Below, in pieces: positions 1 to 8,816 of a DNA stretch of 30,976 nt. Made by a program: the position numbers and the translations under genes. The notes under the pieces are model-generated. The model did no database searches. It had not been told where the DNA came from and saw only the letters and a program-made list of their open reading frames with translations. The DNA is from Bacteroidales bacterium (GTDB lineage: Bacteria; Bacteroidota; Bacteroidia; Bacteroidales; UBA932): positions 1 to 30,976 of the forward strand of contig JAFXUS010000055.1 of NCBI GenBank assembly GCA_017535125.1, given 5' to 3'. Each line of letters begins with the position of its first letter. Within the stretch, counting starts at the first letter, position 1.

Positions 1-1
1 G

Positions 2-1996
2 GTGAAGCAGGTGACGACCGCGATGGGTGAGGAAGTGCACGAGTATGGCGTGGACGTGTTCCTCGCCCCGGGCATGAACATCCACCGCAACCCGCTCTGC
101 GGCCGCAACTTCGAGTATTTCTCCGAGGATCCGCTCCTGTCCGGCAAGATGGCCGCCGCCTACGTGCGCGGCATCCAGAGCAACGGCGTGGGCACCTCCA
201 TCAAGCACTACGCGGCGAATAACCAGGAGACCAACCGCAACGAGAACGACGCCCGCGTCAGCGAGCGCGCCCTCCGCGAGATCTACCTCAAGAACTTCGA
301 GATCGCCGTCAAGGAGTCCGCTCCCTGGACGGTGATGTCTTCCTACAACCAGATCAACGGCGAATACACCCAGCAGAAGAAGGACCTGCTCACCACCATC
401 CTGCGTGACGAGTGGGGCTATCAGGGCATCGTGATGACCGACTGGGGCAACAAGGCCGGCACCGTCAAGTCCGCCTGGTCCGGCAACGACCTCATGGAGC
501 CGGGCAACCAGAACGAGATTGACCGCATCGTCGCGGGCGTCAAGGACGGCAGCCTCGCCATCGAGGACGTGGACCGCAACGTCCGCCACATGCTCGAGTA
601 CATCGTCCGCACCCCGTCCTTTGCGAAATATCAGTATTCCAACAAGCCCGACCTGAAGGCCCATGCCCAGGTGGCCCGCAAGGCCGCCGGCGAGTCCATG
701 GTCCTGCTGCGCAACGAGGGCGTGCTGCCGCTCAAGGACGTGAAGAAGGTGGCCCTCTACGGCTCGACCTCCATCGAGTTCGTGGCCGGCGGCACCGGTT
801 CCGGCGACGTCAACAAGGCTTATGTCGTGAACATGAAGGATGCTCTCGAGGGAGCCGGCTTCCAGCTGGACGCCCCGCTGATGGATTTCTACCAGAAGAC
901 CATCGACCTGGCCGCCGCGAACCGCGCGCTGACCGCCTCCGGTTTCAGCTGGTTCATGGGCAGCCCGCGCATCGCCGAGCCGGCCGTTCCTGAGGCCGCC
1001 ATCGAAAACGAGGCGCGCAGCAACGATATCGCCATCGTGGTGCTCGGCCGCAACGCCGGCGAGGGCGCCGACCGCAAGATGATGGATGACTTCGAGCTCA
1101 CTTCCATCGAGCGCGAACTCCTCCAGCACGTCAGCACCGCCTTCCACACGCAGGGCAAGAAAGTCGTCGTCGTGCTGAACATCGGCGGCGTGATCGAGAC
1201 CAACTCCTGGAAGAACCTCGTGGACGCCATTCTCCTTCCCTGGTCTCCGGGCCAGGAGGGCGCCAATGCCGTCGCCGACGTGCTCACCGGCAAGGTGAAT
1301 CCTTCCGGAAAGCTCCCGATGACCTTCCCGGTCAACTTCATGGACCACCCGTCCTCCGCGAACTTCCCGTTCAACTACAACCGCAACAACAGCAACCCCT
1401 TCGGTGGTTTCGGTGGTTTCGGCGGTTTCGGCGGCTTCGGCGGCCAGCAGCGTCAGCTCCAGAAAGACGTGGACTACACCAATTATGAGGAAGGTATCTA
1501 TGTCGGTTACCGCTTCTTCAACACGGCGAGAGTGGATGTTTCCTATCCCTTCGGCTTCGGTCTCAGCTACACCTCCTTCGCTTACGGCAAGCCGGTCGTG
1601 AAGGCGACCGCCGACGGTTTCGAGGCCAGCATCACCGTGACCAACACCGGCAAGGTGGCCGGCAAGGAAGTGGTCGAGCTCTACGTGACGGCCCCCGAGG
1701 CCGGTCTGAACAAGCCCGCCCGCGAACTCAAGGCCTTCGCCAAGACCCGCGAGCTGAAGCCGGGCGAGAGCCAGACCCTGAAGATGAAGGTGGACAACTA
1801 CGGCATCGCTTCCTTCAACGACGCCGCCTCTGCCTGGGAGGCTCCTGCCGGCACCTACAAGGTGCAGTTCGGCGCCAGTGTCGAGGACATCCGCGCCACG
1901 GCCGATTACAAACTCAAGAAAGCACAGCGCTGGCCGGTGAACGACCTGTTCAAGCTGAACCAGCCCCTGAATGAAATCAACGTAACGCGTAAATAA
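2..1996 (+). CDS. GH3 beta-glucosidase, 5' truncated by window edge
   Basis: Glycoside hydrolase family 3 enzyme, expected to release glucose or a related sugar from the non-reducing end of beta-linked oligosaccharides. The frame is open to the left edge, and alignment with the next gene shows that about 128 N-terminal residues lie outside the window, so the GTG at position 2 is not a real start. Visible parts are the end of the (beta/alpha)8 domain with nucleophile Asp147 in VMTDW, the alpha/beta sandwich domain with probable acid/base Glu354 in NAGEGADR (by analogy with the SGEGY loop of fungal GH3 enzymes), the YEEGIYVGYR motif, and a C-terminal fibronectin-III-like domain (VTNTGKVAGKEVVELYV). 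An FGG repeat loop at residues 467-481 is absent from the paralogue. The stop codon overlaps the next ATG by one base (TAATG), so the two genes are probably co-translated. Family call is secure; substrate is unknown. Confidence 0.93.
   Translation: MKQVTTAMGEEVHEYGVDVFLAPGMNIHRNPLCGRNFEYFSEDPLLSGKMAAAYVRGIQSNGVGTSIKHYAANNQETNRNENDARVSERALREIYLKNFEIAVKESAPWTVMSSYNQINGEYTQQKKDLLTTILRDEWGYQGIVMTDWGNKAGTVKSAWSGNDLMEPGNQNEIDRIVAGVKDGSLAIEDVDRNVRHMLEYIVRTPSFAKYQYSNKPDLKAHAQVARKAAGESMVLLRNEGVLPLKDVKKVALYGSTSIEFVAGGTGSGDVNKAYVVNMKDALEGAGFQLDAPLMDFYQKTIDLAAANRALTASGFSWFMGSPRIAEPAVPEAAIENEARSNDIAIVVLGRNAGEGADRKMMDDFELTSIERELLQHVSTAFHTQGKKVVVVLNIGGVIETNSWKNLVDAILLPWSPGQEGANAVADVLTGKVNPSGKLPMTFPVNFMDHPSSANFPFNYNRNNSNPFGGFGGFGGFGGFGGQQRQLQKDVDYTNYEEGIYVGYRFFNTARVDVSYPFGFGLSYTSFAYGKPVVKATADGFEASITVTNTGKVAGKEVVELYVTAPEAGLNKPARELKAFAKTRELKPGESQTLKMKVDNYGIASFNDAASAWEAPAGTYKVQFGASVEDIRATADYKLKKAQRWPVNDLFKLNQPLNEINVTRK
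1400..1444 (+). repeat. Five 9-bp tandem units encoding FGG repeats
   Basis: Five in-frame copies of TTCGGYGGY encode (FGG)5 at residues 467-481 of the truncated GH3 protein. The glycine codons change stepwise from GGT to GGC along the array, as expected for an array growing by slippage. The tandem GH3 paralogue has no such array at the matching position. Confidence 0.9.
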
Positions 1997-4326
1997 TGAA
2001 GAAGCTCATGATTGTCGCCTCTTCCGCACTGCTCTTCGCCGCCTGCCAGGGCGGCGATCCGCAGTTGGGGAAGGCCTCCGTGGACAAGGTCCTCGGAGCG
2101 ATGACCCTCGAAGAGAAGGTCCATTTCGTGATCGGCACCGGCATGGAGCTGTTCGGCGACGAGCCGAGCTCCGCCACCATCGGCGCCACCAAGAAGATCG
2201 TGCCCGGCGCCGCCGGCACGACCTATCCCATCGAACGCCTCGGCATCCCGTCCATCGTGTTGGCGGACGGCCCTGCCGGCCTGCGCATCGACCCGACCCG
2301 CGAAGGGGAGGACCGCACCTACTACTGCACCCATTTCCCGATCGGGACCCTGCTCGCTTCCACCTGGAACCAGGAACTCGTCGAGCAGGTGGGCACCGCG
2401 ATGGGCGAGGAGGTGCATGAGTACGGCGCAGACGTTTATCTGGCCCCGGCCCTGAACATCCACCGCAACCCGCTGAACGGACGCAACTTCGAGTACTACT
2501 CGGAGGATCCCGTGGTGGCCGGCAAGACGGCCGCCGCCTATGTGCGCGGCGTCCAGAAGAACGACGTGGGTACCTCCATCAAGCATTTTGCCTACAACAA
2601 CCAGGAGACCAACCGCACGGGCAACAACGCCATCATCAGCCAGCGCGCCCAGCGCGAGATCTACCTCAAGGGTTTCGAGATCACGATCAAGGAAGCCGAT
2701 CCCTGGACGGTGATGACCTCCTACAACAAGATCAACGGCACCTACACCTCCCAGAGCCGCGACCTCGTGACCACGGTCCTGCGCGACGAGTGGGGCTACA
2801 AGGGCACCGTGATGACCGACTGGTACGGCGGTGATGACGGCGCGGCCCAGATGCGTGCCGGAAACGACATGCTCCAGCCGGGCACCAACCTGCAGTACGA
2901 ACAGATCATGGCCGCCATCAAGGACGGCAGCCTCAGCGAGGCCGAACTGGACGTCTGCGTGCGCCGCTGCCTGGAGCTCGTGCTCCGCAGCCCCAAGATG
3001 AAGGGTTATGCCTACAGCAATGAGCCCGACCTCACTGCCCATGCCGCCGTGACGCGCCAGAGCGCGCTCGAAGGCATGGTCCTGCTGGAGAACAAGGGCG
3101 TGCTGCCGCTCAAGGACGTGAAGAACGTCGCCGTGTTCGGCTGCACCTCGTATGACTTCGTCGCGGGCGGCACCGGTTCCGGCAACGTGAACCGCGCCTA
3201 CACCGTGTCGCTGCTCGACGGACTGAAGAACGCCGGTTTCACGGTGGACGACAGCAAGAAGGATTTCTACCTGAAGCACATCGCCGACGAGCTGGCGGCC
3301 TTCCAGGCCTCGCTCCCGGATGACGGCACTTCCGCCTTCTACCCGACGCCGCGTCCGTCCGAAATCGTTCCTGGCGCGGCTGAGCTGAACGCTTCCGCCA
3401 GGGCGAACGATATCGCCATCATCACCTTCGGCCGCAATTCCGGTGAATTCTTCGACCGCAGCGCGGCTGACTTCTCCCTCTCCGCCAAAGAGCGCCAGCT
3501 GCTGGACAACGTCACCAAGGCCTTTCACGCCGCCGGCAAGAAGGTCGTCGTGGTGCTGAACATCGGTGGCGTGATCGAGACGGCTTCCTGGAAGAACGTG
3601 CCCGACGCCGTCCTGCTGGCCTGGCAGGCCGGACAGGAGGGCGGAAACTCCGTGACCGACATCCTGACGGGCAAGCAGAGCCCTTCCGGACGTCTTCCGA
3701 TGACCTTCCCGGTGCGCCTGACCGATGCCGGCTCCTCCTCCAACTTCCCGATCGACGCGGACAACAACATCTACTTCCTGAACCGCCGCGAGGATGTCGG
3801 CCAGAAGGACGTGGACCAGACAGTCTATGCCGAGGACATCTATGTGGGCTACCGCTGGTTCGACAAGAAGGATATGGCGGTTTCCTATCCCTTCGGCTAC
3901 GGCCTCAGCTACACCTCCTTCGCTTACGCCGATGCGGCCGTGGAGGCCGCCGGTGACGGTTTCGAGGCTTGCGTCAAGGTGACCAATACTGGCGCCGTGG
4001 CCGGCAAGGAGGTCGTGCAGCTCTACGTGAGCGCCCCTGCCGGCGGCCTGGACAAGCCGGTCCGCGAACTCAAGGCTTTCGCCAAGACGCGCGAACTGCA
4101 GCCGGGCGAGAGCGAGGTGGTGACCCTGAAGGTGGACGGCTACGGCCTCGCTTCCTTCAATGAAGCCACGTCCGCCTGGGAGGCTGCCGCCGGCGAGTAC
4201 ACCCTCGCGTTCGGCGCCAGCTCCCGCGACCTGCGCGCGACAGTGCCGTTTACGCTGGCCGAGGCCAAGGCCTGGCCGGCACACAACGTGCTGGCCCCGC
4301 AGGAGCCGATCCGGAAGCTGCTGTAA
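1996..4326 (+). CDS. GH3 beta-glucosidase lipoprotein
   Basis: Full-length 776-residue GH3 enzyme, paralogous to the gene before it. The N-terminus is a lipoprotein signal (short Lys-rich start, hydrophobic core, lipobox LFAAC with Cys17), so the enzyme is probably anchored in the outer membrane facing the periplasm or the surface. The (beta/alpha)8 domain carries nucleophile Asp275 (VMTDW). The sandwich domain carries probable acid/base Glu484 (NSGEFFDR). A fibronectin-III-like domain ends the protein. The DGPAGLRID motif near residue 90 is typical of the GH3 N-domain. The start is fixed by the lipobox and by the one-base overlap with the upstream stop. Two inverted repeats follow the stop, the second with a T-tract. 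Substrate could be cello-, gluco- or xylo-oligosaccharides and cannot be decided from sequence. Confidence 0.95.
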   Translation: MKKLMIVASSALLFAACQGGDPQLGKASVDKVLGAMTLEEKVHFVIGTGMELFGDEPSSATIGATKKIVPGAAGTTYPIERLGIPSIVLADGPAGLRIDPTREGEDRTYYCTHFPIGTLLASTWNQELVEQVGTAMGEEVHEYGADVYLAPALNIHRNPLNGRNFEYYSEDPVVAGKTAAAYVRGVQKNDVGTSIKHFAYNNQETNRTGNNAIISQRAQREIYLKGFEITIKEADPWTVMTSYNKINGTYTSQSRDLVTTVLRDEWGYKGTVMTDWYGGDDGAAQMRAGNDMLQPGTNLQYEQIMAAIKDGSLSEAELDVCVRRCLELVLRSPKMKGYAYSNEPDLTAHAAVTRQSALEGMVLLENKGVLPLKDVKNVAVFGCTSYDFVAGGTGSGNVNRAYTVSLLDGLKNAGFTVDDSKKDFYLKHIADELAAFQASLPDDGTSAFYPTPRPSEIVPGAAELNASARANDIAIITFGRNSGEFFDRSAADFSLSAKERQLLDNVTKAFHAAGKKVVVVLNIGGVIETASWKNVPDAVLLAWQAGQEGGNSVTDILTGKQSPSGRLPMTFPVRLTDAGSSSNFPIDADNNIYFLNRREDVGQKDVDQTVYAEDIYVGYRWFDKKDMAVSYPFGYGLSYTSFAYADAAVEAAGDGFEACVKVTNTGAVAGKEVVQLYVSAPAGGLDKPVRELKAFAKTRELQPGESEVVTLKVDGYGLASFNEATSAWEAAAGEYTLAFGASSRDLRATVPFTLAEAKAWPAHNVLAPQEPIRKLL

Positions 4327-4332
4327 ACAGAG

Positions 4333-4359
4333 ATTCGCCGGTCAAGCCGGCGAATGACG
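4333..4359 (+). repeat. Dispersed palindromic repeat, copy A
   Basis: A 9-bp stem (ATTCGCCGG / CCGGCGAAT) encloses a TCAAG loop and is followed by GACG. It shares its loop and its ATGACG tail with the palindromes at 15851 and, reversed, at 30854, so it looks like one member of a dispersed intergenic repeat family. It could also act as an mRNA 3' stabiliser for the GH3 pair. Confidence 0.65.
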
Positions 4360-4368
4360 GGAAAAAGA

Positions 4369-4402
4369 AATCGCCGGTCGTTGAGGCCGGCGATTCTTTT
4401 TT
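4369..4402 (+). terminator. Bidirectional terminator between GH3 pair and phosphatase
   Basis: Stem AATCGCCGG (4369-4377) pairs with CCGGCGATT (4387-4395), followed by CTTTTTT on the + strand. An A-rich stretch at 4361-4370 gives a T-rich tail in the other direction. It lies between two convergent genes and touches the stop codon of the minus-strand gene. Confidence 0.8.
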
Positions 4403-5699
4403 AATCGAAATAGTGTTCGTAGGTGTCGATGCGCTGCTGGAAGTGGGCCTTGAGCGCTGACCAGCTGTAGTAGGGACCTTGGACGGGCTCCAGGCCGCGG
4501 ACGAGCGTTTCTTCCTCGTTGTAATAGATCTTGACGAGCGGTTCGCCGCGTTTCTTCTTGAAGAAGACGAGCTGGAGGTTGGAGCCCATCGGGACGCGGC
4601 GGTAGCTCTGCCAGCTGTCGGACGCCTGTTCGGCGGGAACGCAGTCGCCGGGGCCGACGAGGTCCATCAGGCCGGCGAGCGGCAGGATGCCGGAGTCGTG
4701 GCCGAAACGCAGGTCGGCGGCGGTGGGGGAGTTCTTCTCCAGGGCGGCGTCGGTACGGTCGATGAAGTCGCGTAGCAGGCCGCAGGCGGCCCAGAGGTGG
4801 TTGGCGCTGAATTCGGCGGCGTTGCCCATCGAATTATAGATCCGGGAGTTGTAACAGCGGTACAGGGCGATAAGTTCTTCGATGGTGAAGAAGCGGGTGA
4901 AGATCTCCGCGTTCTCCGTCTCGGTGCACTGGCGGATGCCGCCGGTAAGGTAAATCTGGTAGATGAGATTCAGGGGATCGGTGATGAGTTCGTCAACGCG
5001 CGCGGCATCGACGGTGAAGATGGACTTCATGAAACGGGAGATGTCCAGACTGCCCTCGGCCATCTTGCGCATCATGGCGCTGCCGGCTGCGGAAATGGCA
5101 TCCTGGTCATAATAGTCGTGGGCCATCAGGTCCAGGTATTTGTCGCCGGAGACGAAGTCGAACACCAGCCGCGGTGCGCGGTCGTCCAGGCTGGAGGTGA
5201 AGTTGGCCATGCTGACCAGGCAGCGGGGGATGTTGCTGGACTGGACGTGCACCTGGATGCGTTTCCGGTTGCGCCAGACGCGCGGATGGCGCTCGTAGAG
5301 ACGCTGCGCGATGGCGCGGTGCTCGCGACCGCCGCGGGCGGTCAGCTCGCCGACCATGCCGACGTGGTCGTCATGGATGCGCACGACGGCTTCGTAGAGC
5401 TCCTCGCCGAGGGGCGTCAGGATGCCGGCCTCATGGGCGGCGGTCATGTACTCGAAGCCGTGCTCGGCCGAGCTCTTGGTGGCCCGGCGGGAGCCGTGAC
5501 GGCCGTAGTGGCTGACGTAGAAAGGCTTGTAGCCGCGCGGAGCGGGGGTCTCGGCCGCGGGAATGTATTCGTAGGAGTGGTGGACGCCGGCGGCGCGTTC
5601 GGGGTCCTCCCGGATGGCTTCTTCGTAGTTGGTCTGCGCGGAAAGGACGGTGCAGAATAGCAGGGCGGCTGCCGCCGCGGCGAGTCTGGATATGTTCAT
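4401..5699 (-). CDS. Secreted histidine-type phosphatase (clade 2, phytase/MINPP-like)
   Basis: 432-residue histidine acid phosphatase family protein, predicted to hydrolyse phosphomonoesters through a phosphohistidine intermediate. The signature HYGRHGSRR places nucleophile His68 next to its phosphate-binding arginines. The C-terminal proton-donor motif is GHDSG (His334, Asp335). This HD form differs from the HAE form usual in MINPP phytases, so the substrate may not be inositol phosphate. An N-terminal signal peptide (Ala-rich core ending VLSAQ) predicts export to the periplasm. I start at the ATG at 5699 because this begins the signal peptide and a -7 promoter box lies just upstream. A longer open frame to 5957 runs through the divergent promoter and into pheA, so it is rejected. 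Confidence 0.88.
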   Translation of the reverse strand: MNISRLAAAAAALLFCTVLSAQTNYEEAIREDPERAAGVHHSYEYIPAAETPAPRGYKPFYVSHYGRHGSRRATKSSAEHGFEYMTAAHEAGILTPLGEELYEAVVRIHDDHVGMVGELTARGGREHRAIAQRLYERHPRVWRNRKRIQVHVQSSNIPRCLVSMANFTSSLDDRAPRLVFDFVSGDKYLDLMAHDYYDQDAISAAGSAMMRKMAEGSLDISRFMKSIFTVDAARVDELITDPLNLIYQIYLTGGIRQCTETENAEIFTRFFTIEELIALYRCYNSRIYNSMGNAAEFSANHLWAACGLLRDFIDRTDAALEKNSPTAADLRFGHDSGILPLAGLMDLVGPGDCVPAEQASDSWQSYRRVPMGSNLQLVFFKKKRGEPLVKIYYNEEETLVRGLEPVQGPYYSWSALKAHFQQRIDTYEHYFD

Positions 5700-5710
5700 A
5701 AGGGGCAGAA

Positions 5711-5742
5711 TTTGTCTTTCACAAAGATAAAAACTATTTTTG
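5711..5742 (+). promoter_or_regulatory. Promoter of the aromatic amino acid operon
   Basis: TTTG (5711-5714) and TATTTTTG (5735-5742), separated by 20 nt, match the Bacteroidetes -33 and -7 boxes exactly. Transcription would start about 15 nt before the pheA ATG. No leader peptide or attenuator fits in so short a leader. Confidence 0.75.
5722..5729 (-). promoter_or_regulatory. -7 promoter box for the phosphatase gene
   Basis: TATCTTTG on the minus strand matches the Bacteroidetes -7 consensus TAnnTTTG, 22 nt before the ATG. No clear -33 TTTG is seen at the usual distance. It lies between the two boxes of the divergent pheA promoter, so the two promoters probably compete for the same space. 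Confidence 0.65.
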
Positions 5743-5763
5743 CATTTTAGTAGTGTATAGAAT

Positions 5764-6855
5764 ATGGACCAACTCGAAGATATCAGAAAACGCATAGACG
5801 AAGTGGATGCGCAGATCGCCCCGCTCTTTGAGCGGCGCATGGAGCTCGTCCGCGAGATCACTGCGTTCAAATCCGCCCACGGTCTGTCAACCGCCGACCC
5901 GGCGCGTGAAGCGGAGATTCTCCGCCGCGGCGCCGCCCGCGTGCAGGACCGGGACATTCGGGAATACTACGTCAGCCTTCAGAAAGAGGTGCTGGCGCTG
6001 TCGCGCGACTGGCAGCGCCGCCTGAGCACGGGCCTGCGCGTCGCGTACAGCGGCGTGCCCGGCGCCTTCGCCTACATCGCCGCGCTGCGCCTGTATCCGG
6101 GCGCGGAGCTGGTACCGTTCGCCGGTTTTGAGGAAGCCTATCGCGCCTGCGAGCAAGGCGACTGCGACGTGACGGTGCTGCCGTTCGAGAACAGCTTCGC
6201 CGGTGAGGTTTCTTCCGTGACGGACCTGATGTTCTCCGGCTCGCTCTATGTGAACCAGGTGATCGAGGTGGAGGCGGAGCAGAACCTGCTCGGCCTGCCC
6301 GGCGCAGACAAATCGAAGATCCGCAAGGTGTACAGCCATCCCCAGGCGCTGGCCCAGTGCGTGGAATACATCAACGCGCACGGCATGGAGACGCGCGAGT
6401 CCTCCAATACCGCCGTCGCGGCCAAGCGCGTGGCGGAGAAGCAGGATCCGACTTGCGCGGCCATCGGCACCGCCGAAGCGGCCTCCCTGTACGGGCTGGA
6501 GATCCTTGAAACGCGCATCAACACCAGCCGCACCAACACGACGCGTTTCGCCGCCTTTTCGCGCATGCTGCGCCTGGATACGGTGAACAAGCGCAAGATG
6601 GACAAGCACTTCATCCTGATGTATGCCGTCAAGAATGAAGCCGGTGCCCTGGCGCAGACGCTGAACATTATCGGCGCCCACAATTTCAACATGTGCAACC
6701 TCCACAGCCGTCCCATGAAGGAACTGCTGTGGAGTTATTATTTCTTCGTCGAGCTGGACGGCGACGTGGCGACGGACGAGGGCAACAGCCTCCTGCAGGA
6801 GCTCGCCCCGTTCTGCGACCGTCTCAAGCTCGTCGGTTCCTTTTACACCCGTTAG
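5764..6855 (+). CDS. pheA: Bifunctional chorismate mutase / prephenate dehydratase
   Basis: 363-residue P-protein that converts chorismate to prephenate and then to phenylpyruvate, the committed route to phenylalanine. Residues 1-90 form an AroQ-type chorismate mutase (IRKRIDEVDAQI, with conserved basic residues). Residues 91-270 form prephenate dehydratase, with the catalytic TTRF motif at 259-262 and the LPFENSFAGEV segment near 139. Residues 283-363 form an ACT domain with GALAQTLN and a SRP segment (LHSRPMKE), suggesting feedback inhibition by phenylalanine. It is the first gene behind the promoter, and aroC follows after 3 nt. Length and domain order are those of standard P-proteins. Confidence 0.95.
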   Translation: MDQLEDIRKRIDEVDAQIAPLFERRMELVREITAFKSAHGLSTADPAREAEILRRGAARVQDRDIREYYVSLQKEVLALSRDWQRRLSTGLRVAYSGVPGAFAYIAALRLYPGAELVPFAGFEEAYRACEQGDCDVTVLPFENSFAGEVSSVTDLMFSGSLYVNQVIEVEAEQNLLGLPGADKSKIRKVYSHPQALAQCVEYINAHGMETRESSNTAVAAKRVAEKQDPTCAAIGTAEAASLYGLEILETRINTSRTNTTRFAAFSRMLRLDTVNKRKMDKHFILMYAVKNEAGALAQTLNIIGAHNFNMCNLHSRPMKELLWSYYFFVELDGDVATDEGNSLLQELAPFCDRLKLVGSFYTR

Positions 6856-6858
6856 CGT

Positions 6859-7950
6859 ATGAAGAATTCGATCGGGGAAAGCGTCATCCTGACGGTCTTC
6901 GGCGAGAGCCACGGACCGGCCGTCGGCGTCGTGCTGGACGGCCTGGCGCCCGGCATTCCCGTCGATGAGGCCTACATCGCGGAGCAGCTGGCGCATCGCC
7001 GGCCCGCCGGCGCGGCTGACACCGCCCGCGTTGAGCCGGACCGTTTCCAGCTGGTCAGCGGCGTCTATCAGGGCCGCACGACCGGGACGCCCCTCACCAT
7101 CCTGATTCCCAACGAGAACGTCCGCAGCGCGGATTACAGCGTCGTCCAGACGGTCGCGCGTCCCTCGCATGCGGATTTCACGGCCCAGGCCAAGTACCAC
7201 GGATTCCAGGATCCGCGCGGCGGCGGACATTTCTCCGGCCGTGTCACGGCCGGCATCGTGGCGGCCGGCGCCATTTGCCGGCAAGCGCTCGAGCGCAAGG
7301 GCATACGCCTCGGGACGCACATCCTGCGCTGCGCCGGCGTGGAGGACGCTCCTTTCACGGACGTGGCTTCCGAGATCGGCCGTATCGAGAGCCGTCGTTT
7401 CCCGCTGATCCTCGACCTCGAGGAGCAGGTGGAAGCGGCGATCCTGGCCGCGAAAGCGGAACAGGACTCGGTCGGCGGCGTCATTCAGACCGGCATCAGC
7501 GGCCTGCCCGCCGGGCTGGGGGAGCCCTGGTTCGATTCGCTGGAGGGCGTGCTCGCCCGTGCGGCGTTCGCCGTGGGCGGCGTCAAGGGCATCGAATTCG
7601 GCGACGGTTTCGGCCTCGCGTCCCTGCGCGGTTCGCAGGCCAACGACCCCTTCCGGATGCAGGACGGGCGGGTGGTCACGGAGACCAACCGTAACGGCGG
7701 CATCAACGGCGGCATCACCAACGGGATGCCCGTCATCTTCAATTTGGCAGTCAAACCCACGCCGTCCATCGCCCGCGCCCAGCGTACGGTGGATTTCGTG
7801 GCGGGAAAAGATGTGGAACTGGCCCTCACCGGGCGGCATGATCCGGCCATCATCCGGCGGATCTGCCCCGTGGTGACGGCGCTGGTGTCCGTGGTGCTGT
7901 GCGACCAGCTCGCCCTGCGCTTCGGCACCGATTACCTTGCAGCGGAATGA
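6859..7950 (+). CDS. aroC: Chorismate synthase
   Basis: 363 residues, normal length for the family. It makes chorismate from 5-enolpyruvylshikimate-3-phosphate using reduced FMN, in the cytoplasm. Signatures seen are FGESHGPAVG near residue 14, the GGGHFSGRVTAG segment, GSQANDPF, and NGGINGGITNGMP, which contributes to the FMN and substrate site. It lies between pheA (3 nt upstream) and tyrA (ATGA overlap), so it supplies chorismate to both downstream branches. Confidence 0.97.
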   Translation: MKNSIGESVILTVFGESHGPAVGVVLDGLAPGIPVDEAYIAEQLAHRRPAGAADTARVEPDRFQLVSGVYQGRTTGTPLTILIPNENVRSADYSVVQTVARPSHADFTAQAKYHGFQDPRGGGHFSGRVTAGIVAAGAICRQALERKGIRLGTHILRCAGVEDAPFTDVASEIGRIESRRFPLILDLEEQVEAAILAAKAEQDSVGGVIQTGISGLPAGLGEPWFDSLEGVLARAAFAVGGVKGIEFGDGFGLASLRGSQANDPFRMQDGRVVTETNRNGGINGGITNGMPVIFNLAVKPTPSIARAQRTVDFVAGKDVELALTGRHDPAIIRRICPVVTALVSVVLCDQLALRFGTDYLAAE

Positions 7951-8810
7951 CGAAAGGATTCATCAATTACCGGCGTGTGCTCATCGTGGGCCTCGGCATG
8001 ATCGGCGGCTCGTACGCCCAGAAGCTCAGTGCGCTGGGCTTCGAAGTGGGCGCGCTCGCACGCCGTCAGTCCACGATTGACTATGCGCTGGAGCATGGCT
8101 TCATCGCCCATGGGCAGACCGAGGTCACGCGCGAATATGTCTCACAGTTCGACCTGGTGGTGTTTGCCCTCTATCCGAAGGCTTTCGTGGAGTGGGTCCG
8201 CCAGTACCAGGATTTCTTCCAGCCGGGCGCCGTGATCACGGATGTGACCGGCGTGAAGCGGGCGCTGGTCCCGACCGTGCAGGAGATGCTTCGTCCGGAC
8301 GTGGAGTTCGTGCCGGCGCACCCGATGGCCGGCCGCGAGCGCTCCGGCGTGGAGTACGCCGACTGCCGCGTGTTCGCGGACGCCAACTTCATTATCACGC
8401 CCACGGAGCGGAATACCCCGGAGGGGATCGAACTCGTGCGTACGCTGGGCTGCATCCTCGGTTTCCGGCATATCGCCGTGCTGACGCCCGAGGCGCATGA
8501 CGAGATGATCGGCTTCCTCTCGCAGCTCACGCACTGCATCGCCGTGGTACTGATGGACTGCAAGGATTCCGAGCACCTGGCGGAGTACACGGGCGACTCG
8601 TTCCGCGACCTCACGCGCATCGCCCGGATCAACGAGAACCTGTGGACGGAGCTCTTCATGGACAACCGGGACGAGCTGCTGTCGCAGATGGACCTCTTCC
8701 TCGACAAGTTCGTGCAGTTGCGCGACGCGCTGAAGGCGGGGGACGAAGAGACGATGAAGGAGATGATGCGCCTGTCTTCGTACCGGCGTTCTTTCTTTGA
8801 CAAAAAGTAG
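7947..8810 (+). CDS. tyrA: Prephenate dehydrogenase
   Basis: 287-residue enzyme that oxidatively decarboxylates prephenate to 4-hydroxyphenylpyruvate, the tyrosine precursor. The Rossmann motif GLGMIGG at residues 15-21 binds the dinucleotide. The PAHPMAGRERSGVE segment is the conserved prephenate-binding region. There is no C-terminal ACT domain, so feedback control by tyrosine through ACT is not expected. I use the ATG at 7947, which overlaps the aroC stop as ATGA. The longer frame from 7899 would add 16 residues read out of frame within the aroC end and is unlikely. Confidence 0.93.
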   Translation: MTKGFINYRRVLIVGLGMIGGSYAQKLSALGFEVGALARRQSTIDYALEHGFIAHGQTEVTREYVSQFDLVVFALYPKAFVEWVRQYQDFFQPGAVITDVTGVKRALVPTVQEMLRPDVEFVPAHPMAGRERSGVEYADCRVFADANFIITPTERNTPEGIELVRTLGCILGFRHIAVLTPEAHDEMIGFLSQLTHCIAVVLMDCKDSEHLAEYTGDSFRDLTRIARINENLWTELFMDNRDELLSQMDLFLDKFVQLRDALKAGDEETMKEMMRLSSYRRSFFDKK

Positions 8811-8816
8811 TTGACT

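Noticed and set aside
1906..4284. 792-residue open frame antisense to the second GH3 gene
   Set aside because: High GC in third codon positions leaves the opposite strand free of stops. The product is Gly/Val/His/Arg-rich with no family motif, while the + strand gene is clear.
5700..5957. 86-residue N-terminal extension of the phosphatase
   Set aside because: It crosses the divergent promoter region and the start of pheA, and would bury the signal peptide.
5887..7839. 650-residue minus-strand open frame across pheA and aroC
   Set aside because: It spans two well-supported genes and their boundary, has biased composition and no recognisable domain.
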